A stretch of 6,674 nucleotides of DNA. Source: Clostridia bacterium. GTDB taxonomy: Bacteria; Bacillota; Clostridia; Oscillospirales; Acutalibacteraceae. The notes under the pieces were generated by a model, which was not told the DNA's origin, made no database searches, and was given only the letters and a program-made list of their open reading frames with translations. The position numbers and the translations under genes were made by a program. The stretch covers positions 1-6,674 of the forward strand of contig CAAGHT010000031.1 of the NCBI GenBank assembly GCA_900769775.1, given 5' to 3'. Shown one piece after another: positions 4,773-6,674 of the stretch; position 1 is the stretch's first letter; every line of letters starts with the position of its first letter.

Positions 4773-5663
4773 ATGAAAAAATCTAGAGTTATAATAATTG
4801 CCGTCGCTGTCTTGCTCTTGCTTTCTTCCGCTTTTCTTATAGTTAGACCCAAGCTCAAAAAGCCTGTTTTCCCGGGAACTACCATTGATATTGACTATAA
4901 AGCCGCAAAGGCTGAGTTTAAGCTTTCAGAAGCTGCGCTTGACACCAAGCTGCCCGTTTACAGAGCAGAGAGAATGAAAATCAAGAATTCCGAGGTTCAA
5001 AAGCTTCTTGCCGCCTTCTCCTTTGAAAGCCCAGAAAAAGAGCGCCGCAGCGGCAATACATACTATACCGAGGGAGAAAAGGAGCTTGTGATTTATTCAA
5101 ACGGCTCGTATAGGTATACGAATAATAAAGGCAATTCCAACTTTCTTCTGACTAAGGAGTCGGCAAAAAATGATGCCGAAAAATTTCTTGAAGATAACGG
5201 GCTTTTACCCGATGATTTTTCATTTGACAGCTATCTTATAAGCGAGCAGTCGGGCGAAAGCTCATCCGACATAACCGAAATAGGTATTGTGTTTGAAAAA
5301 AGGCTCGATAATCACGAAGTAGTCGGACCTGCGGCGAAAATTACCCTCACCTATAATAAAAACGGTCTTGCTTCGCTCGAGGGTAACAATATAAAATATT
5401 CCAAAATAATGAGTGCAAAATGTGACACAATCGAAAGCTTAAAGGCTAAGGCTCTATCTGACGACGCTTTAATAACCTATGGCGAAACAGAGATGAAAAA
5501 GGTCAGCCGCATTGAGTTTACCGATTATGAAATTATCTATTATAACGGCAGAGAAGTGAACAATGCAAAATATGTTCAGCCCTGCCTCAAATTTATTGGA
5601 ACAGCCTTTGATGATGAGGGCAACAGCACAAGCTTCACTTCAACGGTACCTATGCTAAAGTAG
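4773..5663 (+). CDS. Unrecognised membrane-anchored extracytoplasmic protein
   Basis: I do not recognise this gene firmly. The product is 296 residues: a basic MKKSR start, one hydrophobic helix (about 6-24), then RPKLKK, as in a signal anchor with the rest outside the cell. There is no lipobox cysteine near the N-terminus; the only cysteines are Cys217 and Cys271. The outer part is alpha/beta-like. A helical segment SAKNDAEKFLEDNGLLPDD (130-148) precedes a strand region IGIVFEKRLDNHEVVGPA (170-187) and ITLTYNKNGLASLEGN (190-205). This layout recalls YycI- or PepSY-type extracytoplasmic domains, but that is a pattern impression only. The ATG at 4773 has a weak AGAAGGG upstream and sits about 30 bases after the predicted transcription start; the frame extends to 4503 but crosses the promoter and the trpB terminator. 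It is a single-gene unit ended by the terminator at 5717. Confidence 0.85.
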   Translation: MKKSRVIIIAVAVLLLLSSAFLIVRPKLKKPVFPGTTIDIDYKAAKAEFKLSEAALDTKLPVYRAERMKIKNSEVQKLLAAFSFESPEKERRSGNTYYTEGEKELVIYSNGSYRYTNNKGNSNFLLTKESAKNDAEKFLEDNGLLPDDFSFDSYLISEQSGESSSDITEIGIVFEKRLDNHEVVGPAAKITLTYNKNGLASLEGNNIKYSKIMSAKCDTIESLKAKALSDDALITYGETEMKKVSRIEFTDYEIIYYNGREVNNAKYVQPCLKFIGTAFDDEGNSTSFTSTVPMLK

Positions 5664-5716
5664 TCTTAGCTAAAAGACCGAGGCAGGTCTGCAAAAGCGC
5701 GATTTTTGTTTTGATT

Positions 5717-5763
5717 AAAACCCGATTTCCCCATTTTTTGGGAGATATCGGGTTTTATTTTTT
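5717..5763 (+). terminator. Intrinsic terminator of the membrane-anchored protein gene
   Basis: The stem AAAACCCGAT (5717-5726) with ATCGGGTTTT (5747-5756) is perfect over 10 bp and continues inward, with mismatches, toward TCCC/GGGA. It is followed by a T-rich tail to 5763. A weaker hairpin, AGACC/GGTCT (5675-5679, 5686-5690), lies between the stop codon and this terminator. Confidence 0.9.
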
Positions 5764-5820
5764 GTCGGCTTGGCAAGCTGTCTTTATGCCGTTGCTTTTT
5801 GTTTAGAACTAAAATCTGTC

Positions 5821-5889
5821 GAAAATTGTTAAAAATGCACAAAATAATACGGAATATTTATATCCGTATTTTGGAAAATTGACAAAAAT
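5821..5889 (+). repeat. 16-base direct repeats flanking an inverted repeat, upstream of the glgC promoter
   Basis: GAAAATTGTTAAAAAT (5821-5836) and GAAAATTGACAAAAAT (5874-5889) agree at 14 of 16 bases. They frame the inverted repeat at 5846-5870. The second copy contains TTGACA (5879-5884), but no -10 box stands at the right distance from it. Their position just upstream of the -35 suggests an activator or repressor site, or an A-rich UP-like element. AT-rich composition raises the chance of coincidence. Confidence 0.45.
5846..5870. repeat. Inverted repeat AATACGGA/TCCGTATT upstream of the glgC promoter
   Basis: The arms AATACGGA (5846-5853) and TCCGTATT (5863-5870) are perfect 8-bp reverse complements with a 9-base AT-only centre. 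Only four T residues follow, so it is a poor terminator, and one is already present upstream. A protein-binding site 23 bases before the -35 box is the better reading. Confidence 0.5.
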
Positions 5890-5892
5890 AAC

Positions 5893-5921
5893 TTGAAAAT
5901 ATCCTTTTTCTTTGGTATTAT
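5893..5921 (+). promoter_or_regulatory. Probable promoter of glgC
   Basis: TTGAAA (5893-5898), 17 bases, then TATTAT (5916-5921) preceded by TGG, an extended -10 element. A TATAAT shifted by 3 bases (5919-5924) is also present but would give a 20-base spacer from the same -35. The start of transcription should be near 5928, giving a leader of about 74 bases. Confidence 0.7.
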
Positions 5922-5932
5922 AATAGATAGAG

Positions 5933-5958
5933 TACTTTGCCCACTTTGGCGCAAAGTA
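5933..5958 (+). repeat. Hairpin at the 5' end of the glgC leader
   Basis: TACTTTGC (5933-5940) pairs with GCAAAGTA (5951-5958). The inner CCA/TGG (5941-5943, 5947-5949) extends the stem past a bulged C at 5950. It would lie within a few bases of the predicted transcript start. Such a position fits a 5' stabilising stem or, as DNA, an operator just downstream of the start site. No U-run follows, so it is not a terminator. Confidence 0.55.
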
Positions 5959-6001
5959 TAAAAGTCATTACACATACTATTATAAATCGGGGATGAGTAT
6001 T

Positions 6002-6674
6002 TTGAAAAAGACAGAATGTGTAGCAATGCTGCTTGCAGGGGGACAGGGAAGCCGACTCGGCGTCTTGACAAAGAAGATTGCCAAGCCTGCGGTGCCCTTT
6101 GGCGGAAAGTACAGAATTATTGACTTTCCTCTTTCCAACTGCACTAATTCCGGTATAGATACGGTTGGTATTTTAACCCAGTATCAGCCTCTTGAGCTTG
6201 CCGATTATGTCGGTAGCGGAAAGGCGTGGGACCTTGACCGCATCTCGGGCGGTGTTCATATCCTGCCGCCCTATCAGTCGACCGACGGCGCCGGCTGGTA
6301 TAAGGGAACGGCAAACGCTATCTATCAGAATCTGAATTTTATCGAAAGATATGACCCTCTATATGTTCTCATTCTTTCGGGCGACCATATCTATAAGATG
6401 GACTATGCCGAAATGATTGATTATCATAAAGCTACCGGTGCCGATTGCACAATTTCTGTTATGGAGGTGCCCTATGAAGAGGCATTCCGTTTCGGAATAA
6501 TGAACGCAAAGGAAGACGGCACTATCTATGAGTTTGAGGAGAAGCCTAAAGTCCCCAAATCTAACCTTGCCTCAATGGGAATTTACGTGTTCTCATGGGA
6601 TAAGCTTCGCAAATATTTAACCGAGGATGAGCAGGATGAGAATTCTGCCAACGACTTCGGTAAGAATATAATTC
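6002..6674 (+). CDS. glgC: Glucose-1-phosphate adenylyltransferase, N-terminal part (3' end outside window)
   Basis: GlgC makes ADP-glucose from ATP and glucose-1-phosphate, the committed step of bacterial glycogen synthesis, in the cytoplasm. The first 224 codons are present; the family is about 380-430 residues. The motifs are LAGGQGSRLGVLT (11-23), the nucleotide-binding loop; KPAVPFGGKYRIIDFPLSN (28-46); SGDHIYKMDY (126-135), with Asp128 at the catalytic position; FEEKP (178-182), with Lys181 at the glucose-1-phosphate site; and SMGIYVF (191-197). The start is taken as TTG at 6002, which gives MKKTECVAML, the usual GlgC opening. GGGGATGA (5989-5996) sits upstream at normal Shine-Dalgarno spacing. 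An in-frame ATG at 5993 lies inside that site and would add only three residues, so it is the less likely start. The remaining catalytic domain and the C-terminal beta-helix lie beyond the window. Confidence 0.95.
   Translation, partial: MKKTECVAMLLAGGQGSRLGVLTKKIAKPAVPFGGKYRIIDFPLSNCTNSGIDTVGILTQYQPLELADYVGSGKAWDLDRISGGVHILPPYQSTDGAGWYKGTANAIYQNLNFIERYDPLYVLILSGDHIYKMDYAEMIDYHKATGADCTISVMEVPYEEAFRFGIMNAKEDGTIYEFEEKPKVPKSNLASMGIYVFSWDKLRKYLTEDEQDENSANDFGKNII

Larger units (their letters stand above)
5764..6001 (+). other. Intergenic region upstream of glgC
   Basis: From the stop at 5663 to 6001 there are 338 bases without a gene. The left part holds the terminator at 5717-5763. Bases 5764-5820 hold only a small hairpin (GCTT/AAGC, 5768-5778) that I consider unimportant. 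Bases 5821-5889 hold a direct-repeat pair around an inverted repeat, 5893-5921 the probable promoter, and 5933-5958 a leader hairpin. I see no small gene with a convincing ribosome site. Confidence 0.7.

Noticed and set aside
5764..5805. Second terminator or small RNA after the 5717-5763 terminator
   Set aside because: Only 4-bp stems (GCTT/AAGC, CGGC/GCCG) can be drawn and none runs directly into a T-tract.
5879..5884. TTGACA as the -35 box of glgC
   Set aside because: At 17 bases downstream (5902-5907) the sequence is TCCTTT-like with no -10 match; TTGAAA at 5893 with TATTAT at 5916 fits better.
5829..6071. 80-codon minus-strand frame across the glgC promoter and start
   Set aside because: It covers a clear promoter, leader and conserved GlgC N-terminus on the other strand; its product has no recognisable features.

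Overview
The window reads as chromosomal DNA from an endospore-forming Clostridia-type Firmicute, possibly in the Oscillospirales/Ruminococcaceae range. The evidence is the tail of a spoIIIA sporulation operon, a tryptophan T-box riboswitch, an Asp23/Gls24-family gene, several U-tailed intrinsic terminators, and TTG starts behind good Shine-Dalgarno sequences. All recognised genes are on the + strand. The genus cannot be fixed from the sequence alone.

Layout. Positions 1-2393 hold four tightly packed genes: the C-terminal part of spoIIIAE, then spoIIIAF, spoIIIAG and spoIIIAH. They encode the mother-cell side of the SpoIIIA-SpoIIQ channel that links mother cell and forespore. Positions 2396-2853 form a self-contained unit: an extended -10 promoter overlapped by a nested palindrome, a TTG-started Asp23/Gls24 (YqhY-like) gene and a strong terminator. 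Positions 2880-4546 form a tryptophan-responsive unit: promoter, T-box leader with a UGG specifier, its attenuator terminator, a possible short leader peptide, a stand-alone trpB, and a terminator. Positions 4708-5763 hold an exact consensus sigma-A promoter, a gene for an unrecognised membrane-anchored protein of 296 residues, and a terminator. From about 5821 onward there is a repeat-rich intergenic region with a promoter and leader hairpin, then the first 224 codons of glgC (ADP-glucose pyrophosphorylase), cut by the window end.

How the parts work together. The spoIIIA genes are one translationally coupled operon whose promoter lies outside the window. The other units are independent, each with its own promoter and, except for the truncated glgC, its own terminator. 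The T-box/trpB unit is the best-resolved regulatory system: specifier, antiterminator, terminator and the CCA-pairing bulge can all be placed, and all agree with tRNA-Trp. trpB has no trpA beside it, which suggests use of free indole, or a trpA located elsewhere.

No new multi-gene system (defence island, CRISPR, phage or transposase) is visible. The items most worth follow-up are: (i) a long nested inverted repeat that starts inside the last codons of trpB; (ii) a 10-bp-arm palindrome over the -10 box of the Asp23-family promoter; (iii) a short leader ORF and hairpin between the T-box and trpB; (iv) the unrecognised membrane-anchored protein; and (v) paired direct and inverted repeats upstream of the glgC promoter.
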